Assembly (NCBI GenBank): GCA_031291295.1 | Contig: JARLJI010000137.1 | Coordinates: forward strand, 1 to 64,000 | Origin: Rhodoferax sp. | GTDB lineage: Bacteria > Pseudomonadota > Gammaproteobacteria > Burkholderiales > Burkholderiaceae_C | Length of the DNA stretch: 64,000 bases | Direction: 5' to 3' | Shown: positions 38,979 through 48,585 of the stretch, piece by piece | How positions within the stretch are numbered: position 1 is the first letter of the stretch | Layout: each line of letters starts with the position of its first letter | Position numbers and translations under genes: made by a program | The notes under the pieces: generated by a model | Told to the model about the DNA's origin: nothing | What the model saw: the letters and a program-made list of their open reading frames with translations, nothing else | The model's database searches: none

Positions 38979-41333
38979 ATGAACGCCCCGATCGACGTCT
39001 CCTTTTTCGCGCGCGCCGCCAAGCCGCTCACCAGTTACCGCAAGTACTGGGCGGCCCGCTTTGGCACGGCCAAATTCCTGCCCATGAGCCGCGCCGAGAT
39101 GGACGTGCTGGGCTGGGACAGCTGCGACGTCATCATCGTCACCGGCGACGCGTATGTGGACCATCCGAGCTTCGGCATGGCGGTGATCGGCCGCATGCTC
39201 GAGGCGCAGGGCTTTCGCGTCGGCATCATCGCCCAGCCCGACTGGCAAAGCGCCGAGCCTTTCAAGGCGCTGGGCAAGCCGAACCTGTTCTTCGGTGTGA
39301 CAGCCGGCAACATGGACTCGATGATCAACCGCTACACGGCCGATCGCAAGATTCGCAGCGACGACGCCTACACCCCCGGCGACGTGGGTGGCAAGCGGCC
39401 CGACCGCGCGGCGATCGTGTACAGCCAGCGCTGCCGCGAAGCCTACAAGGACGTGCCCATCGTGCTCGGCGGCATCGAAGGCTCGCTGCGCCGCATCGCG
39501 CATTACGACTACTGGTCCGACAAGGTGCGCCGTTCGATTTTGGTGGACGCCAAGTGCGATCTGCTGCTGTACGGCAACGCCGAGCGCGCCATTGTCGAGA
39601 TCGCGCACCGGCTCGCCGCCAAAGAGCCGGTGGCGGACATCACCGACGTGCGCGGCACCTCGTTCATCCGCCGCGGCACGCCGCCCGGCTGGTTCGAAAT
39701 CGACTCGACCTCGGTGGACACGCCGGGCCGCGTCGAGTCGCATATCAACCCGTACCAGAACACCTCGGAGCAGGCGGCCGCGCAGGGCGCCACCTGTGCG
39801 AAGGAAGACGGCGACAAGCCGGGCGCGACGGTGGACGCCAACCCCGCCATCCAACCGATCACCTTCTTCCCCAGCCTGGCGCCCAAAGCCGGCTCCGTGG
39901 CCACGGCCAGCGGCAAGCTCAAGGTGCCGCCACGCGATCGCACCGTCATTCGCCTGCCGTCGTACGAGCAGGTCAAGAGCGATCCGGTGCTGTACGCCCA
40001 TGCCAACCGCGTGCTGCATCTGGAAACCAATCCCGGCAACGCGCGCGCGCTGGTGCAGGCGCATGGCGAGGGCGCGACGGCGCGCGAGGTGTGGCTGACG
40101 CCGCCGCCGATTCCTCTGACCACGGCGGAGATGGACTTTGTGTTCGACCTGCCATACGCGCGCTCGCCGCACCCGGCCTATGCGGACGAGAACGGCCGCC
40201 ATGACGGCGCGACGAAGATCCCGGCGTGGGAGATGATCCGCTTTTCCGTCAACATCATGCGCGGCTGCTTTGGCGGCTGCACCTTCTGCTCCATTACCGA
40301 GCACGAAGGCCGCATCATCCAGAGCCGCTCGGAAGACTCGGTGATCCGCGAGATCGAAGACATCCGCGACAAGGTGGCGGGCTTCACTGGCACCATTTCC
40401 GACCTGGGCGGCCCGACCGCCAACATGTACCGCATCGGCTGCAAGTCGCCCGAGATCGAGTCGGCCTGCCGCAAGCCGTCGTGCGTGTACCCCGATGTCT
40501 GCCAGAACCTGAACACCGACCATGCGCCGCTGATCAAGATGTACCGGCGCGCGCGCTCTCTCAAGGGCGTCAAGAAGATCCTGATCAGCTCCGGCCTGCG
40601 CTACGACCTGGCGATCAAGTCGCCCGAGTACGTGAAGGAACTGGTGACGTACCATGTGGGCGGCTACCTCAAGATCGCGCCCGAGCACACCGAGCAGGGC
40701 CCGCTCACCAAGATGATGAAGCCCGGCATCGGCAACTACGACAAGTTCAAGACGCTGTTCGAGAAATACAGCCTCGAGGCCGGCAAAAAGCAATATCTGA
40801 TTCCCTATTTCATCGCGGCCCACCCCGGCACCAGCGATGAAGACATGATGAACTTGGCCGTGTGGCTCAAGAAAAACGGCTTCCGCGCCGACCAGGTGCA
40901 AACCTTCTATCCGTCCCCGATGGCCACTGCCACGGCGATGTACCATACCGGCAAGAACCCGCTGCGCAAGATCACGCGCGACAGTGAGACAGTGGACATC
41001 GTGCGCGGCGAGCGGCGCCGGCGCCTGCACAAGGCGTTCCTGCGCTACCACGATGCGAACAACTGGCCGCTGCTGCGGGAAGCCCTGAAAGCCATGGGCC
41101 GCGCCGATTTGATCGGCAACGGCAAGCAGCACCTGATCCCGACCTTTCAGCCTTTGAGCGATGGCGGCTATACGAGCGCGCGGCGCAAGAATTCGACGGT
41201 CGCCGCCGACAAGGTGGCGCTGGGCCGGGTCCAGCCCGGCCGCGGCAAGCTGCTCACGCAGCACACCGGCCTGCCGCCGCGCGCCATGGGCGCGGCGAAG
41301 TCCGCCGGAAATTTAAATAAAAAACCACGCTAG
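38979..41333 (+). CDS. YgiQ-family radical SAM protein
   Basis: A 784-residue protein with the long N-terminal YgiQ domain ([42 protein letters not shown]) and a central radical SAM barrel whose cluster motif is [10 protein letters not shown] (CxxxCxxC, near residues 431-438), then a C-terminal extension with a basic tail. Function is unsettled; family members are listed as radical SAM proteins of unknown substrate. The stop lies in a repeat copy. No operon partner is evident. Confidence 0.92.
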   Translation: MNAPIDVSFFARAAKPLTSYRKYWAARFGTAKFLPMSRAEMDVLGWDSCDVIIVTGDAYVDHPSFGMAVIGRMLEAQGFRVGIIAQPDWQSAEPFKALGKPNLFFGVTAGNMDSMINRYTADRKIRSDDAYTPGDVGGKRPDRAAIVYSQRCREAYKDVPIVLGGIEGSLRRIAHYDYWSDKVRRSILVDAKCDLLLYGNAERAIVEIAHRLAAKEPVADITDVRGTSFIRRGTPPGWFEIDSTSVDTPGRVESHINPYQNTSEQAAAQGATCAKEDGDKPGATVDANPAIQPITFFPSLAPKAGSVATASGKLKVPPRDRTVIRLPSYEQVKSDPVLYAHANRVLHLETNPGNARALVQAHGEGATAREVWLTPPPIPLTTAEMDFVFDLPYARSPHPAYADENGRHDGATKIPAWEMIRFSVNIMRGCFGGCTFCSITEHEGRIIQSRSEDSVIREIEDIRDKVAGFTGTISDLGGPTANMYRIGCKSPEIESACRKPSCVYPDVCQNLNTDHAPLIKMYRRARSLKGVKKILISSGLRYDLAIKSPEYVKELVTYHVGGYLKIAPEHTEQGPLTKMMKPGIGNYDKFKTLFEKYSLEAGKKQYLIPYFIAAHPGTSDEDMMNLAVWLKKNGFRADQVQTFYPSPMATATAMYHTGKNPLRKITRDSETVDIVRGERRRRLHKAFLRYHDANNWPLLREALKAMGRADLIGNGKQHLIPTFQPLSDGGYTSARRKNSTVAADKVALGRVQPGRGKLLTQHTGLPPRAMGAAKSAGNLNKKPR

Positions 41334-41373
41334 CCCTTGATGGGGCTTGGCAGTTCGCTATTGAATAAGTAGC
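41330..41373 (+). repeat. Dispersed repeat, copy after ygiQ
   Basis: The core at 41357-41373 is GCTATTGAATAAGTAGC, preceded by GCTAGCCCTTGATGGGG. It includes the ygiQ stop codon, so the repeat abuts or forms the gene end. Confidence 0.65.
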
Positions 41374-41488
41374 ATCTGGCGCCGTCGTGCGGTGCGCTTT
41401 GGTGGGAATCTCCTTGCGCCATCGCGGGCCACGCCGGGGCCACTGGCCCTTGCGCGCGCGGTCTCTGACGAACGTTATTGATGGCAAT

Positions 41489-41520
41489 GCATATAATTGA
41501 TAAATCATCTATTGATATGC
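41489..41520. promoter_or_regulatory. Candidate operator of marR-bcr unit
   Basis: Imperfect palindrome with outer arms GCATAT (41489-41494) and ATATGC (41515-41520) and an inner near-palindrome TTGATAAATCAT (41497-41508). It ends 2 bases before the MarR start codon and is far more AT-rich than its surroundings, as expected for an autoregulated MarR site overlapping the promoter. Confidence 0.55.
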
Positions 41521-41521
41521 C

Positions 41522-42010
41522 ATGCATATGAGCGATCCTGACCCGGCACGTATCGACCATGTCCATAGAGGCTTCATGTCTCTGATGGCCCATATCAACC
41601 GGCAGTGGCGGCGCGTCATCGACCGGCGGCTCCAGCCGCTGGGCTTGACGCAGGCGACCTGGCTGCCGCTGCTGCATCTGGCGCGTGCTTCGCAAGCGAT
41701 GCGCCAGAAAGACCTGGCCGCGTCTCTTTCCCTCGACAGCTCCTCGGTGGTGCGCCTGCTGGACGGGCTGGAGGCCGCAGGCTTGGTCGAGCGCTGCGAG
41801 GGCACGGACCGGCGCGCAAAAACAATCCACCTGACCACTCTCGGCCTGAGCACAGTGAAACGCGTCGAGGAACTGGTGGGCGAAACCCGGGAAGACATTC
41901 TCTCGGGTGTACCGGCGCGCGAGCTGGAAAAGGCGTTTGGCGTTCTCGAACAAGTCGCTGAGGCACTTGCATCCGCACAAGAATCCGCACACGAGGAAAC
42001 CCCCGCATGA
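41522..42010 (+). CDS. MarR-family transcriptional regulator
   Basis: A 162-residue winged-helix regulator. Helix content and motif LTQATWLPLLHLARASQAMRQKDLAASLSLDSSSVVRLLDGLEAAGLVERCEGTDRRAKTIHLT are canonical, including the DxRxxxxxLT wing (residues about 96-105). It most likely represses itself and the downstream efflux gene, whose ATG overlaps its stop. The candidate operator ends immediately upstream of the ATG. Confidence 0.9.
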   Translation: MHMSDPDPARIDHVHRGFMSLMAHINRQWRRVIDRRLQPLGLTQATWLPLLHLARASQAMRQKDLAASLSLDSSSVVRLLDGLEAAGLVERCEGTDRRAKTIHLTTLGLSTVKRVEELVGETREDILSGVPARELEKAFGVLEQVAEALASAQESAHEETPA

Positions 42011-43239
42011 CGCCGCACACCACCGGCCAAAGAGCCCCCCTATGGCTGCTGGCGCTGATCACCATCAGCGGCACCCTGGCGATGCACATGTTTGTTCCGG
42101 CATTGCCCGACGTCGCGCACGATTTTGGTGCCAGCATTGCCGCGATGCAGATGACCATCAGCGTGTACATCCTGGGGCTCGCCGCCGGGCAACTGGTCTA
42201 CGGCCCGCTGTCCGATGGCTTCGGGCGCCGGCCGCTGCTGATCGGCGGGCTGGCGCTCTATGTGGTGGCGGGGCTGGCGGCAGCGCTGGCGACCAACGTG
42301 CACACGCTGGTCGCGGCCCGGCTGTTCCAGGCGCTGGGCGGCTGTGCCGGCCTGGTGCTGGGGCGCGCCATCGTGCGCGATACGGCGCCGGCCGGCGAGG
42401 CTGTCAGGGATCTGGCCCTGCTCAACCTCGTGATGATGATCGGGCCGGGCCTGGCGCCCTTGATGGGATCGGCGCTGGCGGTGGGTTTTGGCTGGCGTTC
42501 CGTCTTCGTGGCACTGGCCGCGCTCGGCGCCTTCACCTTCGTGTTCAGCTGGCGTCTTCTGCCCGAAACCGGGCGCCCGACGGGTAGCATCAGGACGACA
42601 TCGCTGTTACGCAACTACCGGTTGCTGCTGCGCTCGCCATCCTTTGCGGGCTTTGCCGTGGGCGGCGGTTGCTCGACAACCTCCATCTATGCCTTCATCA
42701 CCGCGGCGCCGTTCATCGTGGCCTCGGAACTGCATCGCCCTGTGCATGAAGTCGGGTTTTATCTCGGCCTGCTGATGCTGGGCATGGCGCTGGGCAATGC
42801 CGTCACACGTTATCTCGCTCGCAGCGTGGCCCTGGAACGCCTGTTGATCGGTGCCAACGCCGTGAGTGTCCTGAGTGCCGTGGCGCTGCTGATGGTCGTC
42901 CTGCTCGGGGGCCTGACGGTGGTCAGCGCGATCGGGCTCATGTTTTTATTTGCCGTCGGCGCGGGAGCGACGAGCCCGGCCGCCTTGACGAAAGCACTGA
43001 GCGTCGATGCAAGGCTGGTCGGCTCGGCCGCGGGCCTGTACGGATTCACGCAGATGGCGGTGGGCGCGCTTTGCACCTCCCTGGTGGGTATCGGCCACAG
43101 CGCCGCGTTGGCGTCAGCCGTTGTCTTGAGCGTGGCGGCGATGCTGGGGCAAGCCGGCTTCTGGATCGGCTTGCGCTGGGAACGCGTTGCGGCCGGTTCG
43201 CGGGGGCGCGGCGGCGTCATACGTGGCGAAGCTTCATGA
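42007..43239 (+). CDS. Bcr/CflA-family drug efflux transporter (MFS)
   Basis: A 410-residue proton antiporter with 12 predicted membrane segments. The family marks are LALITISGTLAMHMFVPALPDVAHDF at the N-terminus and the loop 2-3 motif GPLSDGFGRRPLLIGG. The likely substrates are cationic or hydrophobic drugs, but specificity is unknown. The start overlaps the marR stop by four bases (ATGA), which implies coupled expression and repression by that regulator. Confidence 0.9.
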   Translation: MTPHTTGQRAPLWLLALITISGTLAMHMFVPALPDVAHDFGASIAAMQMTISVYILGLAAGQLVYGPLSDGFGRRPLLIGGLALYVVAGLAAALATNVHTLVAARLFQALGGCAGLVLGRAIVRDTAPAGEAVRDLALLNLVMMIGPGLAPLMGSALAVGFGWRSVFVALAALGAFTFVFSWRLLPETGRPTGSIRTTSLLRNYRLLLRSPSFAGFAVGGGCSTTSIYAFITAAPFIVASELHRPVHEVGFYLGLLMLGMALGNAVTRYLARSVALERLLIGANAVSVLSAVALLMVVLLGGLTVVSAIGLMFLFAVGAGATSPAALTKALSVDARLVGSAAGLYGFTQMAVGALCTSLVGIGHSAALASAVVLSVAAMLGQAGFWIGLRWERVAAGSRGRGGVIRGEAS

Positions 43240-43289
43240 GAAGGTGGCGGCATTGAACGGTTTGCCGCCTCTGCATGAGATAGAAAACA

Positions 43290-43337
43290 GGCTGTAGCCC
43301 ATGTCTGGCAGGCGCAGTCCGCTATTAAATCAGTAGT
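43290..43337 (+). repeat. Dispersed repeat copy after the efflux gene
   Basis: GGCTGTAGCCCATGTCTGGC arm, a GGCGCAGTCC spacer, and core GCTATTAAATCAGTAGT at 43321-43337. The layout is the same as at 4849-4897 and 62830-62876. Confidence 0.65.
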
Positions 43338-43389
43338 TCACCAGGTTTTCGCATCCGCGCCAGTGCGACGTGGTGAAGATCTGCAAACA

Positions 43390-43406
43390 CACAAGAAACC
43401 CGAACC
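43390..43406 (+). promoter_or_regulatory. Shared 17-bp element, copy 1 (channel gene)
   Basis: CACAAGAAACCCGAACC, on the same strand as the gene at 43591 and 184 bases before it. It matches copies 2 and 3 in 16 of 17 positions. Candidate activator or sigma-factor site of the catabolic island. Confidence 0.6.
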
Positions 43407-43590
43407 ATTCCGCTAGTGACCCCCCCCTTGGCCGCTCGAAACAGCAGGTATCCAATCGGCACTGGCGATTCAGTCGGACAGCAGCACCCAGCAAAAGAAG
43501 AAATGCTTCTCGACTCCGCCTGTTGCGACATTGGCAGACATGGCCAGATGTCGCTGGAATTCCAATATTTATGCCAACAGCAGGAGACAT

Positions 43591-44664
43591 ATGAAAACCA
43601 TCCAAAAATCCGCTTTCGTTGCATCGGCACTTACATCGCTGCTGGTCGCGTCCTCAAGCAACGTTTGGGCTGCAGAGGGCTTCAAGGTTCGTTACCCAAG
43701 TGCCGGCACCCTGGGTGCTGAATTGGCGCTATTTGACGTCGCTCCCGGCCTTATTGGCAGCATCCAAGTTAACGATACCGACATCCGACAAATCAACGGC
43801 AACGACGGCAACCAAGCCTCGCTGCCGCCATCCGTGAACGCCAAAGGTGTAAGTCAAACGGCTCTGGTCAGCTACCAGCAGACCAACCATGTCATGCAAT
43901 TCCTGCTTGGCTACGTCACTCCCAAAAACTATGCCGGTGGGCAGATCGCGGTTGCATTCAACCTTCCCTATGCAATCAACGAGAGCCGCAGCTTGAGTTT
44001 CCCCATGGTGAGTGCCACCACGGCGGCCGGCCGGGCCACAACGCCCGGCGCCGCCTTCCTGGCCGGTTTGAACACCCAGGCTGCTGCCAATGACACTTCC
44101 ACAGGTGGTTTCGGTGACGCAGATCTGACGGTGGCTTGGGGGCGTACCATGGAACGCCTGAAAGTAGCCGCTGCGGTGTCGGTTGGATTGCCCACCGGCA
44201 ACTTCAACAGCACCTCCACGGGTGCTGCCGGAAATCCGGCCATCAACATCGGTGCTGGTCACTTCTACAGCATACGGCCCTCCGGTACGGTTGCGTTCCG
44301 TGCAACCGACGATCTGACCCTGGGCGCACGCGTGTCGTTTGCGATGAACACCAGGGATACCGTGGACCAGTGGCGAAGCGGAAATTTCGTGGCGAGCGAG
44401 CTGGCGGCGTCCTACCGAACCCCGATCGGCGTGTTTGGCCCGCAGGTGGTGATAATCAACCAGATTCAGGACGATTCCGGCGGCCTGTCCGGCAATTGCG
44501 CCGGATGCTATGGTGCAAACCGGTATCAATCCGTTGGTGCAGGCCTTTTCTTCGCAACCAAAATCAAGGGATGGGCCTTGAACCTTGGGTACATGAATAC
44601 CTTCAAGGCGTCCAATACATTTCTGTCAAGCACAGTGGTCGCGCGCGCATCCAGGGAGTTTTGA
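43591..44664 (+). CDS. Outer-membrane channel, phenol_MetA_deg (PF13557)-type
   Basis: A 357-residue protein with a Sec signal peptide (KTIQKSAFVASALTSLLVASS, cleavage after NVWA) and a beta-barrel-like mature part rich in alternating strands (VAFNLPYAINESRSLSF; LKVAAAVSVGLPTGNFNS) that ends in aromatic Phe (ASREF), as outer-membrane proteins do. The pattern fits the family named for the meta-pathway of phenol degradation, which are porin-like hydrophobic-substrate channels. CAGGAG precedes the ATG. It is convergent with the sensor kinase gene, 2 bases apart, and carries the shared upstream element. Confidence 0.82.
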   Translation: MKTIQKSAFVASALTSLLVASSSNVWAAEGFKVRYPSAGTLGAELALFDVAPGLIGSIQVNDTDIRQINGNDGNQASLPPSVNAKGVSQTALVSYQQTNHVMQFLLGYVTPKNYAGGQIAVAFNLPYAINESRSLSFPMVSATTAAGRATTPGAAFLAGLNTQAAANDTSTGGFGDADLTVAWGRTMERLKVAAAVSVGLPTGNFNSTSTGAAGNPAINIGAGHFYSIRPSGTVAFRATDDLTLGARVSFAMNTRDTVDQWRSGNFVASELAASYRTPIGVFGPQVVIINQIQDDSGGLSGNCAGCYGANRYQSVGAGLFFATKIKGWALNLGYMNTFKASNTFLSSTVVARASREF

Positions 44665-44666
44665 GC

Positions 44667-46415
44667 CTACGTCTGGGCAATGGGAACCGACCCCTTGACT
44701 GCGTAGCCACTGCCGCTTTGAGCGCCGGCATCCAGCCGGCCGCCAACCGCCTTGATGCGCTCACGCATATTGGTCACACCGCATCCATCCAGAGAATGTC
44801 TTTGCGTTGCAGCATCGCTCATCAAGTCGTTGGTGATTTCAAAAACCAGTCGATTTTCAGCGACCCCAAGCTTCAGGGTCACCGTTGCGGCAGGGTCTGC
44901 ATACTTTGCTGAATTCTGCAAGGCCTCAAGGCAACAATAGTACACAGCGGATTCCACTGCAGGCGCGCAGCGCCCGACCTCCTCCACCCCGATCACAATG
45001 GGAAGCGCAGCCCTTTGCGCTACCTCGATCAGGGCCTGCGACAAGCCGCGTTCGGCAAGCAACGGCGGCACCACGCCGTGCGCAAATTCACGCAGTTCCT
45101 TGATGGCGGCGTCGACATCGGTGCCCAGCTCGTGGATCAGCAGGGCGGCTCGGCTTGGATCCTGTTCCAGGATCCGATCGGTCACGCTCAGCTTGATGCG
45201 CAGCGCGATCAGCCTTTGCTGCGCGCCGTCATGTAGATCCCGCTCAATTCTTCGCCGCTCGGTCTCTACGGCGGACACCGTTTGGGACCGCGACAACTTG
45301 ACCTCAGCGGCAAGGCGCTGGAATTCGAGTACCGTTTGCAGGCTGCCGGCGACGGATTCAACCAGCGCCGGCTCCTCCAGCAGGGCCGCGTCGTGTATCA
45401 AGGCAGCGACCGGACCTCCCTTTGCGTTCTGGATCACCGTCACGGCGCGGCGGCCCTGCGAAACCGAGGGGTAGGAAAGCGATACGGATTGACCCAGATC
45501 ATCGACCCAGCGCCCCTGATCCTTGATCCAGTAGGCGATTTCAAGCGAATTGTCATCAAGTGCCGTGGCCATGACAGCGCGCAGGGAATGAGCATCCGAT
45601 TGCCCCCGCATCCCGCTGACCAGAAACTGGAGCACGCGTGCTGCATACAGGCGCCCGCGCAACAAACCGATGGCCATCGACAAAGGAACGGCCCAGAACG
45701 ACAGTGTGAGCGCAAGACGGCTGCTATCGTTGAGCAAGAATGTTGCGACAACAAGCATGCGCACGATGGAAGCAAGTACCACAGGTGCGAGCACGCGCCG
45801 CATCAAGGGCGTTGCGTTGCGCAGCCGGTTGATCATGATTGCGACACTCGCTGCAAGCAAGGTCGCGGCTACATAGCGAAATGCAGTAGTCAGATAGCGC
45901 GATAACTCCAGTTGCTCGGAAACCAGCAGCAGGTTGCGCGGGCAATCGATCTGACAGGGCATAAAGGGGCCACCCAACGCAGGGTTTGAATTCAAGGAAG
46001 CGCTTGGCAACCACAACCCCAGGACTGATATGGCAGCCGCGATCACAAGCCGGCGCTCCAGCGCGCCCGACAGTCGGCCGCTCGGATAGGCCAACATGAT
46101 CCAGAGCAGCAAAAGTTCGCTTGTCGGCTTGGCGATACGCGCCGCCGTGAAGAGTAGGGGGTTCCGGGAGGCAGACAACGAGGCGACACCGGCGCTGACC
46201 GCCAGCAGGAACAGCAATGAGCCAAGCGGCCGTTGCGGGTAACGCACTTTTACGGCCACTGCAACGCTCCACACCAGGATCAATCCGAAACCACCCAGCG
46301 CCGCATTGAAAAGACGCTCGCCGCCATAGCTTTCGAGCGCAAGCATGGCCACCAGTGCGGCAAGTACAAGCCCTGGGGCACCGAGCAGCACGAGGTCGCG
46401 CCAGCGGTATTTCAT
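44667..46415 (-). CDS. Membrane sensor histidine kinase (NarL/NarX class, HisKA_3)
   Basis: A 582-residue kinase with about eight hydrophobic segments in its first 290 residues (an unnamed sensory membrane domain rather than a PAS domain), then the HisKA_3 phospho-acceptor segment RRRIERDLHDGAQQRLIALRIKL with the phosphorylated His. The ATPase domain follows, with N box EALQNSAKY and G box DGCGVTNMRERIKAVGG. It partners the response regulator encoded just upstream, whose stop overlaps its ATG by four bases. The membrane-embedded input suggests sensing of a hydrophobic compound, which is inference. Confidence 0.9.
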   Translation of the reverse strand: MKYRWRDLVLLGAPGLVLAALVAMLALESYGGERLFNAALGGFGLILVWSVAVAVKVRYPQRPLGSLLFLLAVSAGVASLSASRNPLLFTAARIAKPTSELLLLWIMLAYPSGRLSGALERRLVIAAAISVLGLWLPSASLNSNPALGGPFMPCQIDCPRNLLLVSEQLELSRYLTTAFRYVAATLLAASVAIMINRLRNATPLMRRVLAPVVLASIVRMLVVATFLLNDSSRLALTLSFWAVPLSMAIGLLRGRLYAARVLQFLVSGMRGQSDAHSLRAVMATALDDNSLEIAYWIKDQGRWVDDLGQSVSLSYPSVSQGRRAVTVIQNAKGGPVAALIHDAALLEEPALVESVAGSLQTVLEFQRLAAEVKLSRSQTVSAVETERRRIERDLHDGAQQRLIALRIKLSVTDRILEQDPSRAALLIHELGTDVDAAIKELREFAHGVVPPLLAERGLSQALIEVAQRAALPIVIGVEEVGRCAPAVESAVYYCCLEALQNSAKYADPAATVTLKLGVAENRLVFEITNDLMSDAATQRHSLDGCGVTNMRERIKAVGGRLDAGAQSGSGYAVKGSVPIAQT

Positions 46416-47086
46416 GTACCTTGTTGGGCCAAAAATAACAATGTGGCATGTACCCGGCGGCTGATGGTTTCATCGCTCGCCAAGCCCAGTCGGCTAAAAA
46501 TCTCGCTGACATGCTTTTCGACGGCACGTAAAGTGAGTCCTCGTAGTTCCGCAATGGCCGTGTTGCTCTTGCCTTCGGCGATGTCCTTCAGGATCTCACG
46601 CTGACGCGGGGTGAGAAGCTCCTGCAGGGATTGGCTACGGGGACGTCGACGGGCCACCAGTTCATCGACCAATCTGGGGTCAATCCGGCACTCTCCGGCG
46701 GCCACTGCCTTGATGGTTGAGACAAGATGGTCCAGATCGTGGATACGATCTTTCAGCAAATAGCCTCGCCCCGCAGCACCAGTAGCGAGCAGTTGGGCAG
46801 CGTATTGAGCGCTCTCGTGCTGGCTTAAAACGACCACCCCCATCGTAGGATGGGTGGTTCGAAGACGCAGGGCAATCTGCATACCTTCGTCGGTCTGTGT
46901 CGGTGGCATTCGTATGTCTGTGACCACAACATCGGGGGGCGCCTGATCAATGGCCTCCAACAGGGAGGGAGCGTCAGCATACAGACCCGTGATTTCGATC
47001 TCCGGCGCCAGTGCAAGCACCTGGCGCAGCCCCTCGCGAATCAGGTAGCTGTCGTCTGCGATCATCACGCGAACACTTGCCGACAC
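46412..47086 (-). CDS. LuxR/NarL-type response regulator
   Basis: A receiver domain (VRVMIADDSYLIREGLRQVLA; the phosphorylated Asp in VVVTDIRMP) followed by a LuxR HTH (LTPRQREILKDIAEGKSNTAIAELRGLTLRAVEKHVSEIFSRLGL). The GTG at 47086 is preferred because AAGG precedes it and it gives a normal N-terminus. A TTG start at 47146 would add 20 unlikely residues. It is translationally coupled to the kinase. It is the best candidate to bind the shared 17-bp element of the neighbouring catabolic operons. Confidence 0.9.
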   Translation of the reverse strand: MSASVRVMIADDSYLIREGLRQVLALAPEIEITGLYADAPSLLEAIDQAPPDVVVTDIRMPPTQTDEGMQIALRLRTTHPTMGVVVLSQHESAQYAAQLLATGAAGRGYLLKDRIHDLDHLVSTIKAVAAGECRIDPRLVDELVARRRPRSQSLQELLTPRQREILKDIAEGKSNTAIAELRGLTLRAVEKHVSEIFSRLGLASDETISRRVHATLLFLAQQGT

Positions 47087-47293
47087 GCCGCCTTCATGGA
47101 TGGGCGGATCGGCTTTGTCGTGAGTGAGAAGTTTGTTCTGGGCCAAGGTGGCGTTACCGATGCGTCAGGCAGACCATTACGCCTGCTTCTTGCGCACCAG
47201 ACTGGGCTAAAAAGAAGTATTGTGCCCGTAAAAGTTTCCGTGCCGCCGTGCCAGAGGGTTGCCTCAAATCTGAAGTGCAGCGCCCTTTCCGGC

Positions 47294-48538
47294 TTAAATT
47301 CGACCCAGGTCCTTCAAGATTCGCACTACGTCTGGACCAATGTGCTCATAAAAAGCATACAGACCGCTACACAGGTAGTTCAGGCCGGGCTCGCCGGCAC
47401 GACTGCTGATCAGGCGATTTTTCGGACACTCGCCCCAGCATAGCTTGAGGTAGTCGCAGTCGCGGCACTGCTGGGGCAGGGTATTGCGCTTATCCTGGCC
47501 AAACTGGATTTGGCGGTTGCTGAACGCCAAATCGCCCAGGTGGGCGCTGTGCAGATTGCCGAGTTTGTATTCGGGATACACGAAGTGGTCGCAGGAATAT
47601 ACGTCGCCGTTGTGTTCTACCGCCAGCGCTTTGCCGCAAAACTCGGCTTGGGTGCAAGTCTGCGCCGGCAAGCCGGCGGCCTGGGCGATAGCGGTCTCAA
47701 ACAGGTTGACGTGGACCCGACCCAGGTCGGTAGCCCGCCATTCGTCCCAGACCCCGCACAGAAACTGGCCGTAGTCATCGGGGTCGACGGACCAGTCGGT
47801 CACAATGGACAGTGGATGGCCGGGTTTGGCGCGCGGACTGTCCTGCAATGGGGCACTGCTGCGGTCCAACTGGGCGGGCGCCTGCTGCTTGAATTGCTTC
47901 GGCTCGACCGCTGGGGTGAACTGCATCCGCCATGTCCCCAATTCGTCGGCCAGGAACCGGTATACCGCCTTGGGATGCAGGGCGTTTTGCCGATGCACCA
48001 CACACAGCGCCGCAAACGGTATCTCGGCTGCGGCCAAACGCTTGGCCGCCTGCATCACATGGTCAAAGGTTGATTTACCGTTGTGGGTCTTGCGATAGAG
48101 GTCGTGCAAATGGCGTGGACCATCGATCGACAAGCCGACATGAAAACCGTGCTGCCGAAGGAAGGCCAGCCAGTCGTCATCCAGCGCGATGCCATTGGTC
48201 TGTAAATCATTGGCGATGCGTTGGCCGGGTTTGGCAAAGCGCGGCTGCAGCGCCACCACCCGCTCAAAAAAAGGCAGCCCCATCAGAGTCGGCTCGCCGC
48301 CCTGCCAGGAGAACACCACTTCGTCCCCGGTTTGAGCCTCGAGGTATTGGCGAATATGCTGCTCCAACGTCGCCTCGCCCATGCGGGTTTGGTTGGGCTG
48401 GTGCAGCAATTCGGTTTTGTGCAGGTAAAAGCAGTATTCGCAATCGATATTGCACTGCGCGCCACTGGGTTTGACCATGGCGTGAAAACGATATTTGCGC
48501 CCATTGGGCAAGGGCGGCAGATGAAGAATGGGGTCCAT
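47294..48538 (-). CDS. Anaerobic sulfatase maturase-type radical SAM/SPASM enzyme
   Basis: A 414-residue protein. The radical SAM cluster motif is CNIDCEYC (Cys29, Cys33, Cys36), then FSWQGGEPTLMG. The SPASM region has CTQAEFCGK, VYSCDHF and CRDCDYLKLCWGECPKNR, sufficient for two auxiliary [4Fe-4S] clusters. anSMEs oxidise an active-site Cys or Ser of sulfatases to formylglycine without oxygen. Related enzymes modify other small substrates. No sulfatase catalytic domain lies in the window. It is the last gene of operon I, with a 71-aa gene directly upstream. A TTG at 48550 is an alternative start. Confidence 0.88.
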   Translation of the reverse strand: MDPILHLPPLPNGRKYRFHAMVKPSGAQCNIDCEYCFYLHKTELLHQPNQTRMGEATLEQHIRQYLEAQTGDEVVFSWQGGEPTLMGLPFFERVVALQPRFAKPGQRIANDLQTNGIALDDDWLAFLRQHGFHVGLSIDGPRHLHDLYRKTHNGKSTFDHVMQAAKRLAAAEIPFAALCVVHRQNALHPKAVYRFLADELGTWRMQFTPAVEPKQFKQQAPAQLDRSSAPLQDSPRAKPGHPLSIVTDWSVDPDDYGQFLCGVWDEWRATDLGRVHVNLFETAIAQAAGLPAQTCTQAEFCGKALAVEHNGDVYSCDHFVYPEYKLGNLHSAHLGDLAFSNRQIQFGQDKRNTLPQQCRDCDYLKLCWGECPKNRLISSRAGEPGLNYLCSGLYAFYEHIGPDVVRILKDLGRI

Positions 48539-48585
48539 GCGTTTATCCAAAAGGTAAGGCGCAGCGCGGCACGCGCCTCATCGGA

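Larger units (their letters stand above)
43240..43590. other. Gene-free region upstream of the outer-membrane channel gene
   Basis: A 351-base stretch without a credible gene. It holds a repeat copy (43290-43337), the shared 17-bp element (43390-43406), a run of eight C (43420-43427) and the CAGGAG ribosome site of the next gene. Open frames here have no protein-like composition. Confidence 0.7.
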
